This document shows positions 53,108-64,000 of a stretch of DNA of 64,000 nucleotides, one piece after another. A program made the position numbers and the translations under genes. The notes under the pieces are model-generated. The model searched no databases. It worked only from the letters and a program-made list of their open reading frames with translations, and was not told where the DNA came from. The stretch is from Doris montereyensis (lineage: Eukaryota; Mollusca; Gastropoda; Nudibranchia; Dorididae): NCBI GenBank assembly GCA_037039925.1, contig JAXRKP010000683.1:46001-110000 (forward strand), given 5' to 3'. The first letter of the stretch is position 1, and every line of letters starts with the position of its first letter.

Positions 53108-53815
53108 CTCTCTCTCTCTTCTCTCATGTGATATATATTTATGTTGGTTGATAGTTGCACAGTCCATTATTGTCATAATCAATCAACAAAAAAATGACAA
53201 GGAAGAGAAAAGAAGAAACAAATAAGCATTCACAGCAAAGAGATTCAACAAAGATAAAACAAAGAATATCAGAAAATTATAATCGTTGTCATGTTGAGAT
53301 TGAATGGGTACGGTTAGCACCTAGCTAGTGCCATGAAGAACCCCTACTAAACGGACTGAGAGAGAAAAAAAGTTTATAATTATAATTGGTTATTGACGCT
53401 TGGCTTATCGTCTCCAGAACACCCTTCACATATCTTATTCTTTTAAAGGAAATAATAATGTTCCGATTAAATGTCTTTTAAGGGACTTGACTTACTTGAC
53501 GTGAACCTCTGATTTCTCGTGAAACATGGGGCCTCAACCACGCCCCTTCAGCTCACGGTACCTCAACCACACCCTCCAGCTCACGGTACCTCAACCACAC
53601 CCCTCCAGCTCACGGTACCGCAACCACGCCCCTCCAGCTCATAAAGTTTTCGAAGTTGAGACTAGGTGTCGATCCACCTGACCTGGGCCCCAGGGAGGTG
53701 GGGGTAGATTTTACTCGGAAAAAACTCGATACACCGGCAGCATGGGGCTTGAACCCACGACCTTTTGGTTGAGAGACCGACACCTTACCTCCGGACAACC
53801 GAGATCCCGGGGTTG
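53108..53815. repeat. Duplicated segment, copy 2 (cleanest)
   Basis: It starts with a short CT tract and CTCATGTGATAT and repeats the landmarks of copy 1 with small indels. A local triplication of CAGCTCACGGTACC lies near 53548-53620. The segment ends in a fuller SINE B. Confidence 0.9.
53635..53815 (-). repeat. SINE family B 5' part
   Basis: On the minus strand: CCGGGATCTCGGTTGTCCGG, CTCTCAACCAAAAGGTCGTG and GGGTTCAAGCCCC form the tRNA-like head, followed by GGTGGATCGACACCTAGTC. Confidence 0.82.
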
Positions 53816-54155
53816 GAGGTAGGGATGGAAGTTTCTTAGATCATTTATGTTGGCTTGTGACTTTGAAAATTGTGCATAGCCCAAAAAACATGTATGCCTC
53901 TTCTTTCCTTCTTTCCTTTCTCCTTACTTAAAAAAAGACAACAACAACAAAACAAAAAACAAAAGCAAAACGAAGCAAACAAAAAAAACATTCAACAACA
54001 ATAACAAATTTTTAAATAGTCAAAAAAACCAAAAACAAACACCGTCAAATCAACAACAAAACAAGTTATTCACAAAAAATGTATCAGAAAATGTTGGTGG
54101 AAGTGCCGTTCGTCAAAGAGATTCATGGTGGCTTTTTTTTCTCCTACGCAACACT
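53816..54155. other. Non-coding, A-rich
   Basis: A-rich spacer with many AAC and AAAC words, between the duplicated segment and the 51-bp array. No gene seen. Confidence 0.55.
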
Positions 54156-57115
54156 TCAATTTATTCACTAATGTTCCTTATGTTTTATAGCCCTGACTTA
54201 AACCCTTCAATTTATTCACTAATGTTCCTTATGTTTTATAGCCCTGACTTAAACCCTTCAAGTTATTCACTAATGTTCCTTATGTTTTATAGCCCTGACT
54301 TAAACCCTTCAAGTTATTCACTAATGTTCCTTATGTTTTATAGCCCTGACTTAAACACTTCAAGTTATTCACTAATGTTCCTTATGTTTTATAGCCCTGA
54401 CTTAAACACTTCAAGTTATTCACTAATGTTCCTTATGTTTTATAGCCCCTGACTTAAACACTTCAATTTATTCACTAATGTTCCTTATGTTTTATAGCCC
54501 TGATTTAAACACTTCAATTTATTCACTAATGTTCCTTATGTTTTATAGCCCTGATTTAAACACTTCAATTTATTCACTAATGTTCCTTATGTTTTATAGC
54601 CCTGATTTAAACACTTCATGTTATTCACTAATGTTCCTTATGTTTTATAGCCCTGACTTAAACACTTCAATTTATTCACTAATGTTCCTTATGTTTTATA
54701 GCCCTGACTTCAATTTATTCACTAATGTCCTATAGCCCTGACTTAAACCACTTCAAGTTATTCACTAATGTTCCTTATGTTTTATAGTCCTGACTTAAAC
54801 ACTTCAAGTTATTCACTAATGTTCCTTATGTTTTATAGCCCTGACTTAAACACTTCAAGTTATTCACTAATGTTCCTTATGTTTTATAGCCCTGACTTAA
54901 ACACTTCAAGTTATTCATTAATGTTCCTTATGTTTTATAGCCCTGACTTAAACCCTTCAAGTTATTCACTAATGTTCCTTATGTTTTATTGCCCTGATTT
55001 AAACTACTTCAAGTTATTCACTAATGTTCCTTATGCTTTATAGCCCTGACTTAAACACTTCAAGTTTTTCACTAATGTACCTTATGTTTTATTGCCCTGA
55101 ATTAAACACTTCAAGTTATTCACTAATGTTCCTTATGTTTTATTGCCCTGACTTAAACACTTCAAGTTATTCACTAATGTTCCTTATGCTTTATAGTCCT
55201 GACCTAAATCCTTGAAGTTATTCACTAATGTTCCTTATGTTTTATAGCCCTGACTTAAACACTTCAAGTTATTCACTAATGTTCCTTATGTTTTATTGCC
55301 CTGACTTAAACTCTTCAAATTATTCACTAATGTTCCTTATGTTTTATAGCCCTGACTTAAACACTTCAAGTTATTCACTAATGTTCCTTATGTTTTATAG
55401 CCCCTGACTTAAACACTTTAAGTTATTCACTAATGTTCCTTATATTTTATAGCCCTGACTTAAACACTTCAAGTTATTCACTAATTTCCTTATGTTTTAT
55501 TGCCCTGACTTAAACCCTTCAAGTTATTCACTAATGTTCCTTATGTTTTATTGCCTGACTTAAACCCTTCAAGTTATTCACTAATGTTCCTTATGTTTTA
55601 TTGCCCTGATTTAAACACTTCAAGTTATTCACTAATGTTCCTTATGTTTTATTGCCCTGACTTAAACCCTTCAAGTTATTCACTAATGTTCCTTATGTTT
55701 TATTGCCCTGACTTAAACACTTCAAGTTATTCCTTAATATTCCTCATGTTTTATTTCCCCGACTTAAACACTTCAAGTCATTCACTAATGTTCCTTATGT
55801 TTTATTGCCCTGACTTAAACACTCCATGTTATTCACTAATGTTCCTTATGTTTTATAGCCCTGACTTAAACACTTCAAGTTATTCACTAATGTTCCTTAT
55901 GTTTTATTGCCCTGACTTAAACCCTTCAAGTTATTCACTAATGTTCCTTATGTTTTATAGTCCTGACTTAAACACTTCAAGTTATTCACTAATGTTCCTT
56001 ATGTTTTATAGTCCTGACAAACACTTCAACTAATGTCATGTTTAATGTTCCTTAAGTTATTCACTAATGTTCCTTATGTTTTATAGTCCTGACTTAAACA
56101 CTTCAAGTTATTCACTAATGTTCCTTATGTTTTATAGTCTGACTTAAACACTTCAAGTTATTCACTAATGTTCCTTATGTTTTGTAGTCCTGACTTTAAC
56201 CCTTCAAGTTATTCACTAATGTTCCTTATGTTTTATAGTCCTGACTTAAACCCTTCAAGTTATTCACTAATGTTTTATTGCCCTGACTTAAACACGTCAA
56301 GTTATTCACTAATGTTCCTCATGTTTTATTGCCCTGACTTAAACACTTCAAGTTATTCATTAATGTTCCTCATGTTTTATTACCCTGACTTAAACACTTC
56401 AAGTTATTCACTACCTATCCTCATGTTTTATTGCCCTGACTTAAACCCTTCAAGTTATTCACTAAGGTTCCTTATGTTTTATTGCCCTGACTTAAACCCT
56501 TCAAGTTATTCACTAATGTTCCTTATGTTTTATAGTCCTGACTTAAACACTTCAAGTTATTCACTACTGTTCCTCATGTTTTATTGCCCTGACTTAAACC
56601 CTTCAAGTTATTCACTAATGTTCCTTATGTTTTATAGCCCTGACTTAAACACTTCAAGTTATTCACTAATGTTCCTTATGTTTTATAGTCCTGACTTAAG
56701 CCCTTCAAGTTATTCACTAAGGTTCCTCATGTTTTATTGCCGTGACTTAAACACTTCAAGTTATTCACTAATGTTCCTTATGTTTTATTGCCCTGACTTA
56801 AACCCTTCAAGTTATTCACTAAGGTTCCTTATGTTTTATAGTCCTGACTTAAACCCTTCACGTTATTCACTAAGGTTCCTCATGTTTTATTGCCCTGACT
56901 TAAACCCTTTCAAGTTATTCACTAAGGTTCCTCACGTTTTATTGCCCTGACTTAAACACTTCAAGTTATTCACTAAGGTTCCTCATGTTTTATTGCCCTG
57001 ACTTAAACACTTCAAGTTATTCACTAATGTTCCTTATGTTTTATTGCCCTGACTTAAACACTTCAAGTTATTCACTAAGGTTCCTTATGTTTTATTGCCC
57101 TGACTTAAACACTCC
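54156..57115. repeat. Minisatellite, 51-bp unit, about 58 copies
   Basis: ACTTCAAGTTATTCACTAAT, GTTCCTTATGTTTTATAGCC and CTGACTTAAAC make the unit. Variants (ATAGCC, ATTGCC or ATAGTCC; ACACTTC or ACCCTTC; AATGTT or AAGGTT) are intermixed, and there are indels near 54446, 54710-54745, 56020-56050 and 56270. As 51 is 17 codons, one plus frame is open over long stretches (MFLMFYSPDLNTSSYSL). There is no evidence it is translated. Confidence 0.97.
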
Positions 57116-57375
57116 TAAGTGCATGTCGCCTATACCACCGATTATTTTCAGTAATCAATACAAAAGAGAAAGAAAACGAAAAGGAAAAAGGAGCAGACTG
57201 GTTCTGCTTCGTTTTTCCTTTCAATTAAAAAAATTCACATTGTTATTGATATGAACAAACAAATGCTGAAGGATGAATTGTTTTTCTCAAAGTGTCATGA
57301 TACCCATATCCCTTCATTTCCCCTTGCAAATCCCATTCTTTTTAATATCGCTTTCGTCTTTTTAGAGTTTATGTT

Positions 57376-57387
57376 AGCACCACCATT

Positions 57388-57435
<48 letters not shown>

Positions 57436-57680
57436 GTCATAACCATCATCATAATTATCATCATGATCATAACCATCACCATAACCATCGTTATTATCGC
57501 ATCATCATCATCATCATCATCATCGTCGTCATCGTCATCGTAATCGTCATCTTCATCGTCATCGTCATCGTCATCATTATCATCCGCATCATTATCATGA
57601 GCATCGTCTTTGTCGTCATAATCATCATCATCATCATCATCATCACCATAATCATAACCATCGTCATCATCACATCATCA

Positions 57681-57712
<32 letters not shown>

Positions 57713-57930
57713 GTCGTCATCGTCATCGTCATCGTCATCATCGTCACCATCATCATCATCATCATCATCGTGATCATCATCGTCGTCGTCGTCGTCGTCG
57801 TCATCACCATAATCATCACCACAATCATCATCATCGTGATCATCATCGTCGTCGTCGTCGTCACTATCACCATAATCATCACCACAATCATCACCATCGT
57901 GATCATCATTATCTACATCATTATTGCCAG
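57376..57930. repeat. (ATC/GTC)n trinucleotide-repeat region
   Basis: ATC triplets at 57376-57434, then mixed ATC, GTC and ACC triplets to 57930, including an imperfect 75-80 bp duplication near 57765-57910. Asp-rich and Met-rich minus frames and Ile/Val-rich plus frames come from this composition. Confidence 0.95.
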
Positions 57931-58014
57931 TAATATTACTATCCGTGAATATATTTGCACCTTCATCTGAAAAGCATTCAATATCTCCTTCAATTTTCCA
58001 GCCAGGCAAAAAAA

Positions 58015-58130
58015 AGATTACAATAAACACTGACGGGGCCCGTCATTTGGATGCCGAAACTTTTAAAAAATTCGATGAGTACGATAGTCAATTATCAAAT
58101 GCTAATAATAGGTGCATCGAGAGAAAGAGT
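58015..58130 (+). CDS. Candidate internal exon, unrecognised gene
   Basis: TCTCCTTCAATTTTCCAG ends at 58002, or CCAG at 58006, then the frame reads GKKKITINTDGARHLDAETF, KKFDEYDSQLSNANNRCIER. It looks coding: mixed, charged and non-repetitive in a stretch of simple repeats. Donors could be AATAG|GTGCAT at 58109 or, better, AAAGA|GTGAGT at about 58129. I do not recognise the protein. The phase does not cleanly join the candidate exon at 59120, so an exon between them or an indel would be required. The exact ends are approximate. Confidence 0.4.
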
Positions 58131-58139
58131 GAGTATGTA

Positions 58140-58281
58140 TGTGTATGTACATGTATGTGTGTGTGTATTTGTGTGTGTGTGTGCAGATATGTGTGTAAGG
58201 GATGTCATGTGCACGCACGTGTATGTGTATGTGTTTGAGAGTGATAATTATTATGTACATGGATGTGTGTTTGAGTGTCTG

Positions 58282-58318
<37 letters not shown>
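58140..58318. repeat. (GT)n-rich tract
   Basis: Interrupted TG/TATG repeats with a pure GT run at 58287-58318. Confidence 0.92.
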
Positions 58319-58884
<566 letters not shown>

Positions 58885-59119
58885 TTGGAGTGTATGTATA
58901 AATCAAGGGGCGGTACTAACCAAAACTGACAGGCGATGGGTGGGGCATCCACACATCTGCTCCATGTGATTGGACAGCGGGCGCGTGCTAGTTGCACACT
59001 CACTTGAACTGTTTGATGTGACGGTAATAAAATTTGCTCTCCTAATTTATGAGCGATGATTCTTGACCTTCATCTGATGAAGTTGACATCGCTTATTTTG
59101 TTCCTTTCTTACATGCAGG

Positions 59120-59203
59120 ATTCAATCGCTGTCACTGTCATCGACAATCACCGGCCATTTGAAACAGAATTCAAACCGTTGGACGGTAGCAAGCTAATCT
59201 AAA
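59120..59203 (+). CDS. Candidate terminal exon, unrecognised gene
   Basis: The strong tract TTGTTCCTTTCTTACATGCAG is followed by DSIAVTVIDNHRPFETEFKP, LDGSKLI, then TAA in phase 0. Composition looks like real protein and the acceptor is among the best in the window. The other two phases are also open for some way, so phase does not prove it. It may belong with the candidate exon at 58015. Function unknown. Confidence 0.4.
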
Positions 59204-59292
59204 GCCGTCACTGTAACTGCAGCTCACAGAGGTATGGTATATTTACCTCTTTCTTTTGTTCTGTCTTTTTTTAAAGTTTGTTTGTTGGAGTT

Positions 59293-59655
59293 GTTGTAGC
59301 TGAACCGTATTGTTGTAAGCTTGTTATCATGACGACACTGGTTCAAGCCCCACGGCTGATACAAGCGGGGTTGGAGTTTTTGTCCACAACGTTGTACCCC
59401 ATTCTACTTCACTCTACTTTCTTCACTTGACTCAGTTGCGAATGAGTATCCGGCTATGGATAGAGAAAGATCGTGTCTGAGTGCCAGTACGAAAAACCTA
59501 ACAGGCTTGTGTACTGTATGTGCCCCCGGGAGTTGAAAAAACTTTGAGTGAAATAACCTTGTTGGGGGGGGGGGGGGGTAAATGATGTACAGTCGGTGAG
59601 CCTGCAGTTGTGTGGGGATACGGACTACAAACCCATCTTCATCTTTGTTTGTTTG
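59293..59655 (+). repeat. SINE family A, full-length copy
   Basis: GTTGTAGCTGAACCGTATTG (A-box region), GACGACACTGGTTCAAGCCC (B box), then TTGACTCAGTTGCGAATGAG, CCTAACAGGCTTGTGTACTG, GATGTACAGTCGGTGAGCC and GGGGATACGGACTACAAACC. It is the most complete copy here. A 15-bp G run lies at 59564-59578. Confidence 0.85.
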
Positions 59656-59687
59656 CTTATTTACTTCTTTTGAGTTCGTGCATGTTT

Positions 59688-59740
59688 GTATGTGTGTGTG
59701 TGTGTGTGTGTATGTATGTGTATGTGTATGTGTGTGTGTC
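59688..59740. repeat. (GT)n / (GTAT)n microsatellite
   Basis: GT dinucleotides with TATG interruptions. Confidence 0.92.
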
Positions 59741-59744
59741 ACGT

Positions 59745-60275
59745 TTTGTGTTATAAGTTTGAATTTGTTAAGATCTTAACGATGCTACTTGTGGTCTTCC
59801 TGGGTTTCTGTGTTCATGTTTTAATTGCTATACTGTACATCTTTTTGTCTATTTACTGTTTTTGCATCTTGCTAATATGTGGCCAGCCCATTCTTATCTT
59901 TATCTGAGTGAGTGCTTGGAAATATCAGAAACTCGTGGGTTTTTTTTTCTTCAAATTGCAATACAAAAGGGTTTTTTTTTAATGAATTTTGAGTCCAAAG
60001 TTTAATATGTAGCATAATTTTTGTCTAAAATTGCTCTCTGAGGGTTTGTAGTTTCCTTGCTAGTATCTTCGATAGTGACCAGGTTTGAGCGCCCTGTGTC
60101 ATAATAAGAAAATACTGAGAGCAATTACATGATTCTTTTCTAAGCTCTTATATAAAGAAACAAGAAGTAAGAGGCCAGCAAGGAACATAGCAATATAGGA
60201 AGCTCTACACAGCAAGGTAAGGTAGGAAGGAAAAGTACGTAAACAACGTTTGGACATTAGTCTCTGCATGTGTGT
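59745..60275. other. Non-coding
   Basis: No feature supported. Confidence 0.5.
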
Positions 60276-60279
60276 ATTC

Positions 60280-60375
60280 TGTGCGTGTGTGTGTGTGTGT
60301 GTGTGTGTATGTATAAGCGTGTTGGGGCAGGGGCGTACATAAGTAAATCTGCAGATTTGGAGCGTTGTGGTTGCT

Positions 60376-60427
<52 letters not shown>

Positions 60428-60585
60428 AAGTGTGTTGGAGCAGGGGTATACATCGCAAATCACAAATTTGGAGTGGTGGTTGCTACGTGTGTGTGTGTGT
60501 GTATGTATGTGTACAAGCGTGTTGGAGCAGGGGTACACATCAGCAGATCTGCAGATCTAGGGTGATGTGGTTGCTACGTAAACCG
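60280..60585. repeat. Compound minisatellite, about 105-140 bp unit with GT cores, 3 copies
   Basis: GTGTTGGAGCAGGGGTACAC, CAGATCTGCAGAT and GTGGTTGCTACGTGTGTG repeat three times, each joined by a GT run of different length. Confidence 0.9.
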
Positions 60586-60654
60586 AAAATTCCATGATCG
60601 AACTCTGTTGTAAGCGAGCATGCGATACATATCTACTCCATGTTTTATTTCCAC

Positions 60655-61363
60655 AATGTCAATGTCTGATGCTAGGTAAGCCCACAATGTCAATGTCTGA
60701 TGTTAGGTAAGCCCACAATGTCAATGTCTGATGCTAGGTAAGCCCACAATGTCAATGTCTGATGCTAGGTAAGCCCACAATGTCAATGTCTGATGCTAGG
60801 TAAGCCCACAATGTCAATGTCTGATGCTAGGCAAGCCCACAATGTCAATGTCTGATGCTAGGTAAGCCCACAATGTCAACGTATGATGTTAGCTAAGCCC
60901 ACAATGTCAATGTTTGATGCTAGGTAAGCCCACAATGTCAATGTCTGATATTAGGTAAGCCCACAATGTCAATGTCTGATGCTAGGTAAGCCCACAATGT
61001 CAATGTCTGATGCTAGGTAAGCCCACAATGTCAATGTCTGATGCTAGGTAAGCCCACAATGTCAATGTCTGATGCTAGGTAAGCCCACAATGTCAATGTC
61101 TGATGTTAGGTAAGCCCACAATGTCAATGTCTGATGTTAGGTAAGCCCACAATGTCAATGTCTGATGTTAGGTAAGCCCACAATGTCAATGTCTGATGTT
61201 AGGTAAGCCCACAATGTCAATGTCTGATGTTAGGTAAGCCCACAATGTCAATGTCTGATGCTAGGTAAGCCCACAATGTCAATGCTTGATGCTAGGTAAG
61301 CCCACAATGTCAATGTCTGATGCTAGGTAAGCCCACAATGTCAATGTCTGATGCTAGGTAAGC
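60655..61363. repeat. Minisatellite, 31-bp unit, about 23 copies
   Basis: GCCCACAATGTCAATGTCTG then ATGCTAGGTAA, with T/C variation at ATGTTAG or ATGCTAG and a few private changes (AACGTATG near 60873, TGTTTG near 60910, TGCTTG near 61285). Each unit carries TAGGTAAG, equal to a consensus splice donor on plus. Confidence 0.97.
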
Positions 61364-62545
61364 TGGCTATAGCATTTTGTCCAATGGGCAATGCATGGGA
61401 AAGTTGGAGGTACCGTGTATATTAGTCACGTTACAAAATGTCAAAATCCATAGCTAGTAAGTTTTAAGGTTGTGTGGACAATAAATACAAAATGTAGGCC
61501 TACTTCCAAAATCCTGAGATCACCACTTATGGGGGTGGTGATGGTGGTGGTGGAGGTGGTAAAAAAAAACTGAAACGAAGATAAATTTCCGTCACACAAT
61601 CGCGGGGCTTACGCTTGAAGGCGACGATTAGTTTGTTTGTTTATTTGTTTGTTTGGTTGTTTATTTGTTTGTTCTGCTTGGGCCTGTTTTGTTTTGCTTG
61701 TAACAACAGACATCCGTGCTAATTGCCGTGGCGCACAATGTCTGGGCTGTAAATAGACCGAAGCACATCCTGCTTTTTATTCTTCTTAAGTGAAGCGATA
61801 AAACAAACAAAAACAACGTTTTTACACGAGCTTTTAAGTTGCTAGAAGCTCAAATTGTCAGTTTGAATAGCGAGACCCTTGTTTGAAATTGGTGTCATGG
61901 TATTGGAGGAGGTAAGAATTCCAAAAATCGTTTCAATTGAGTAATGTTTTCGCACGTACCTACAAAACACGACTGTTTTGTTTGTAAATATATATCCCAT
62001 TTCCTGTTTCATATATATCTAGTTCTTCTGTTAGGTTTCAACAATGGATTGTTTCAATAAAAGATCCCCTGAGATTACCGCTCATGGTGGCGTGAACACC
62101 ATTGCAAAAATCAATCAACATGTCAATCACCTTATGGCCTGTATTGATGACCAAAGCGCTCGGCTTCAAATGACCTAATACAACAACACACATCTTTTGG
62201 CTGCATTCAGCGATTTAATTCTAAACTTTCGGATGCAGTTGCAATAGGCCAAATAATTCATATCATTATAACTACATGTATAGCCGAAATAGAAAACAAA
62301 ACAAATAAAAACAAACATTAAAACAATTGTACCTGTGATGTTGGGGGAATCCTCACTAAAAAAACAGTCGGAACAAACAAAACAAAACAAAAATAATATA
62401 GGATATCGGATTTAAACAGTTGAATTAAAAGAGATACCTCATTAATTATTAGTTTCCAAAGAAAAAGAATACATTGTCATGTACCTCTCCCTTTTTCAAC
62501 ACCATTGCTTCATAAATATAGCATAGATAAGTGAGATTTGGTAGC
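61364..62545. other. Non-coding
   Basis: No gene supported. A GGTGGTGATGGTGGTGG run lies near 61530-61560 and TTTGTTTGTTTG repeats near 61630-61680. Confidence 0.5.
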
Positions 62546-64000
62546 TTTCTTTCTTTATCAGTTCCCATTCTACCTTTCGGTGTATGGGTTCAGATGCCCG
62601 AAATGATCTTTCTCCAGGATAACCTGTCCTGACATTTTCTGTTTCCTTCCAAAAAGTGTGTTTTTTTTTGCTTCAGTGTCTCTTTTATATCTTCTTCCCA
62701 CTTTCTCCGAGGTCTGCCTTTTAGTCTTTTACCTTGGGCTTTAGCACTGTATACTGATTTAGCTATTCTATTGTCATTCATTCTGTTTACATGCCCAAAC
62801 CATCTCAATTGATTTGTTTCTATATTAGTTTGTATGCCATCTGCTTTGGTTTGGTCTCTTATTGTTGATTTTGTCTCTTTTAGTTTTCCCTACTACCCTT
62901 CTTAGATATTTTATTTCAGTTGCCTGTACTCTACTGTATTCTCTAATGTCTAAAGTCCAAGTTTCGCTGCCATAGAGGAGAATAGGACAATAAACTGTAT
63001 TGTATACTACCATTTTGGTTTTTTGTTGACAATTCTTGCTTACCTACAAATGCCTTTCCTAGATGGTTATATATTGCACTTACCTTTTTGATTCTCTGGC
63101 TGATTTCTTCTCTTAGTTTTCCCTCTGAGTTAATCATTACTCCTAGGTAATTTTAGCTTTGAATTTGTTCTAAATTCTCCTGCCCAATTTAAGATTTTGT
63201 GTTTTAGCTTCCCTAGTTACTAGCATTGTTTTGGTTTTCTTTGCATTTACTCATTCCTCTTTTATTTAGTTCATTGTTCATAATGTCGATATTGGACTGA
63301 AGGTCACTTTTTGATTTTCCAAACAGAACTAAATCATTGACAAATGAAAGCATTGATACATTTATTGGTTTGAGCTTCTACATACCTACATTCATTTTTT
63401 TTCATTTTTGAGGATGCCTTTGCGACATGTGATAAACAAAAGAGGACTTAGGATACAATCCTGTCTTACTCTTATATATACATCAAATTCTGCAGATATG
63501 TTTCCAGCTACTCTCACTGCACATGTTGGTTTATTGTAAAAACTTTTAATGGCTTCTATTAAATTTTGCTCTACATTGTGTTCTATTAAGGAATGCCATA
63601 GTTCGTCCCTTCTCAGTGTCAAATGCCTTTTCTAAGTCAATAAAACACAAGTGCAAGTCCATGTTTGGTCTTGTACACTTCTTCCTGGTCTAAATCCACT
63701 CTGATGCTCTTCAATCTGATCCTCTACTCTTTTCCTTGGTCTCATTTCCGGTATCCTGGCATACACTTTTCCTGGAACGCTAAGTAGTGATATATCTCTA
63801 TAGTTTGAGCATTGCATAGTTGATCCTTTCTTATGTGTTGGTTCTACCGTTCACTTTTTCCAGTCGTCTGGCACCTGTTTGAACTTTCATGCTTGTTGGC
63901 ATATTGCATGTAGTAGTTTGTCTGCCTCTCTTCCTTTGTTTTTAATCATTTCTGGATAAACTTGATTAAGATTTAGTAACTAATTATTTATTCTGGAGAT
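62546..64000 (-). mobile_element. Non-LTR retrotransposon (LINE), 3' half, inactive, truncated by window edge
   Basis: Minus-strand frames in order from the right edge match LINE reverse transcriptase. These are NYRDISLLSVPGKVYARI (63760-63815), HQSGFRPGRSVQDQ (63680-63720), RVRQDCILSPLLF (63450-63490), SFVNDLVLFGKSKSDLQ in the catalytic box (63310-63350), YCPILLYGSETWTLDIRE (62940-63000) and the tail RWFGHVNRMN, GKRLKGRPRRKWEEDI and WRKIISGI then stop (62590-62810). The usual two acidic residues of the catalytic box read Asn-Asp, and the frame is broken many times, so the element is dead. The motif set fits RTE/Jockey-type LINEs; the clade is not certain. The 5' part lies beyond 64000. Confidence 0.88.

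Noticed and set aside
54171..57254. MFLMFYSPDLN repeat frames as a membrane or secreted protein
   Set aside because: The frame is broken by many indels, units vary without codon pattern that I can see, and the frame has no independent coding context.
57494..58030. Asp-rich minus-strand open frame of 178 codons
   Set aside because: It is the direct translation of ATC/GTC triplets and starts and ends with the repeat.
60655..61363. Regular 31-bp direct repeats suggesting a CRISPR array
   Set aside because: Units are head-to-tail with no spacers and no cas genes, in animal DNA; it is a minisatellite.

Overview
This is a 64 kb piece of an animal nuclear genome. It is AT-rich, its coding exons are short and split by GT-AG introns, and most of it is intronic or intergenic DNA packed with microsatellites, minisatellites, SINEs and decayed LINE pieces. 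There are no operons, bacterial genes, rRNA or convincing tRNA genes. The tRNA-derived SINE families, the element tails anchored by GATAA repeats, the very long GA/CT tracts and an XK-related gene all fit a lophotrochozoan, most likely a gastropod mollusc. The species assignment is inference.

Layout. (1) 1-26.5 kb, plus strand: the 3' portion of a gene for a long, serine-rich, probably disordered protein that I do not recognise. Exons are supported at 8016-10121, 12328-12446, 13773-13861 and 18815-19273, with candidate last exons at 23507 or 26392; earlier exons probably lie upstream of the window. Its introns hold minisatellites, GA tracts and GATAA-anchored repeats. (2) 26.5-33.0 kb: a run of repeated segments that shrink from copy to copy and blend into a 53-bp minisatellite and a SINE. 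(3) 33-45.8 kb: non-coding DNA with SINEs, a 275-bp GA tract and a 19-bp minisatellite. (4) 45.8-50 kb, minus strand: a three-exon XK-related (XKR) membrane protein gene, essentially complete. (5) 50-57.1 kb: a 55-bp minisatellite, a CT tract containing fragments of a SINE, a duplicated segment, and a 3-kb array of a 51-bp unit. (6) 57.4-61.4 kb: simple repeats, two orphan plus-strand candidate exons, a SINE and a 31-bp minisatellite. (7) 62.5-64 kb, minus strand: the 3' half of a dead non-LTR retrotransposon that runs off the window.

The supported genes do not form a functional cluster; they look like unrelated neighbours in convergent orientation. Both need single- or double-base frame corrections (three in the serine-rich gene, three in XKR), several of them at homopolymers. 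Together with the base-level blending of unique and repeated DNA in two places, this suggests noisy long-read consensus rather than pseudogenes, though only raw reads can decide. I found no convincing new biological system. The most unusual signals are the blended repeats at 26.5-33 kb and 52.3-53.8 kb.
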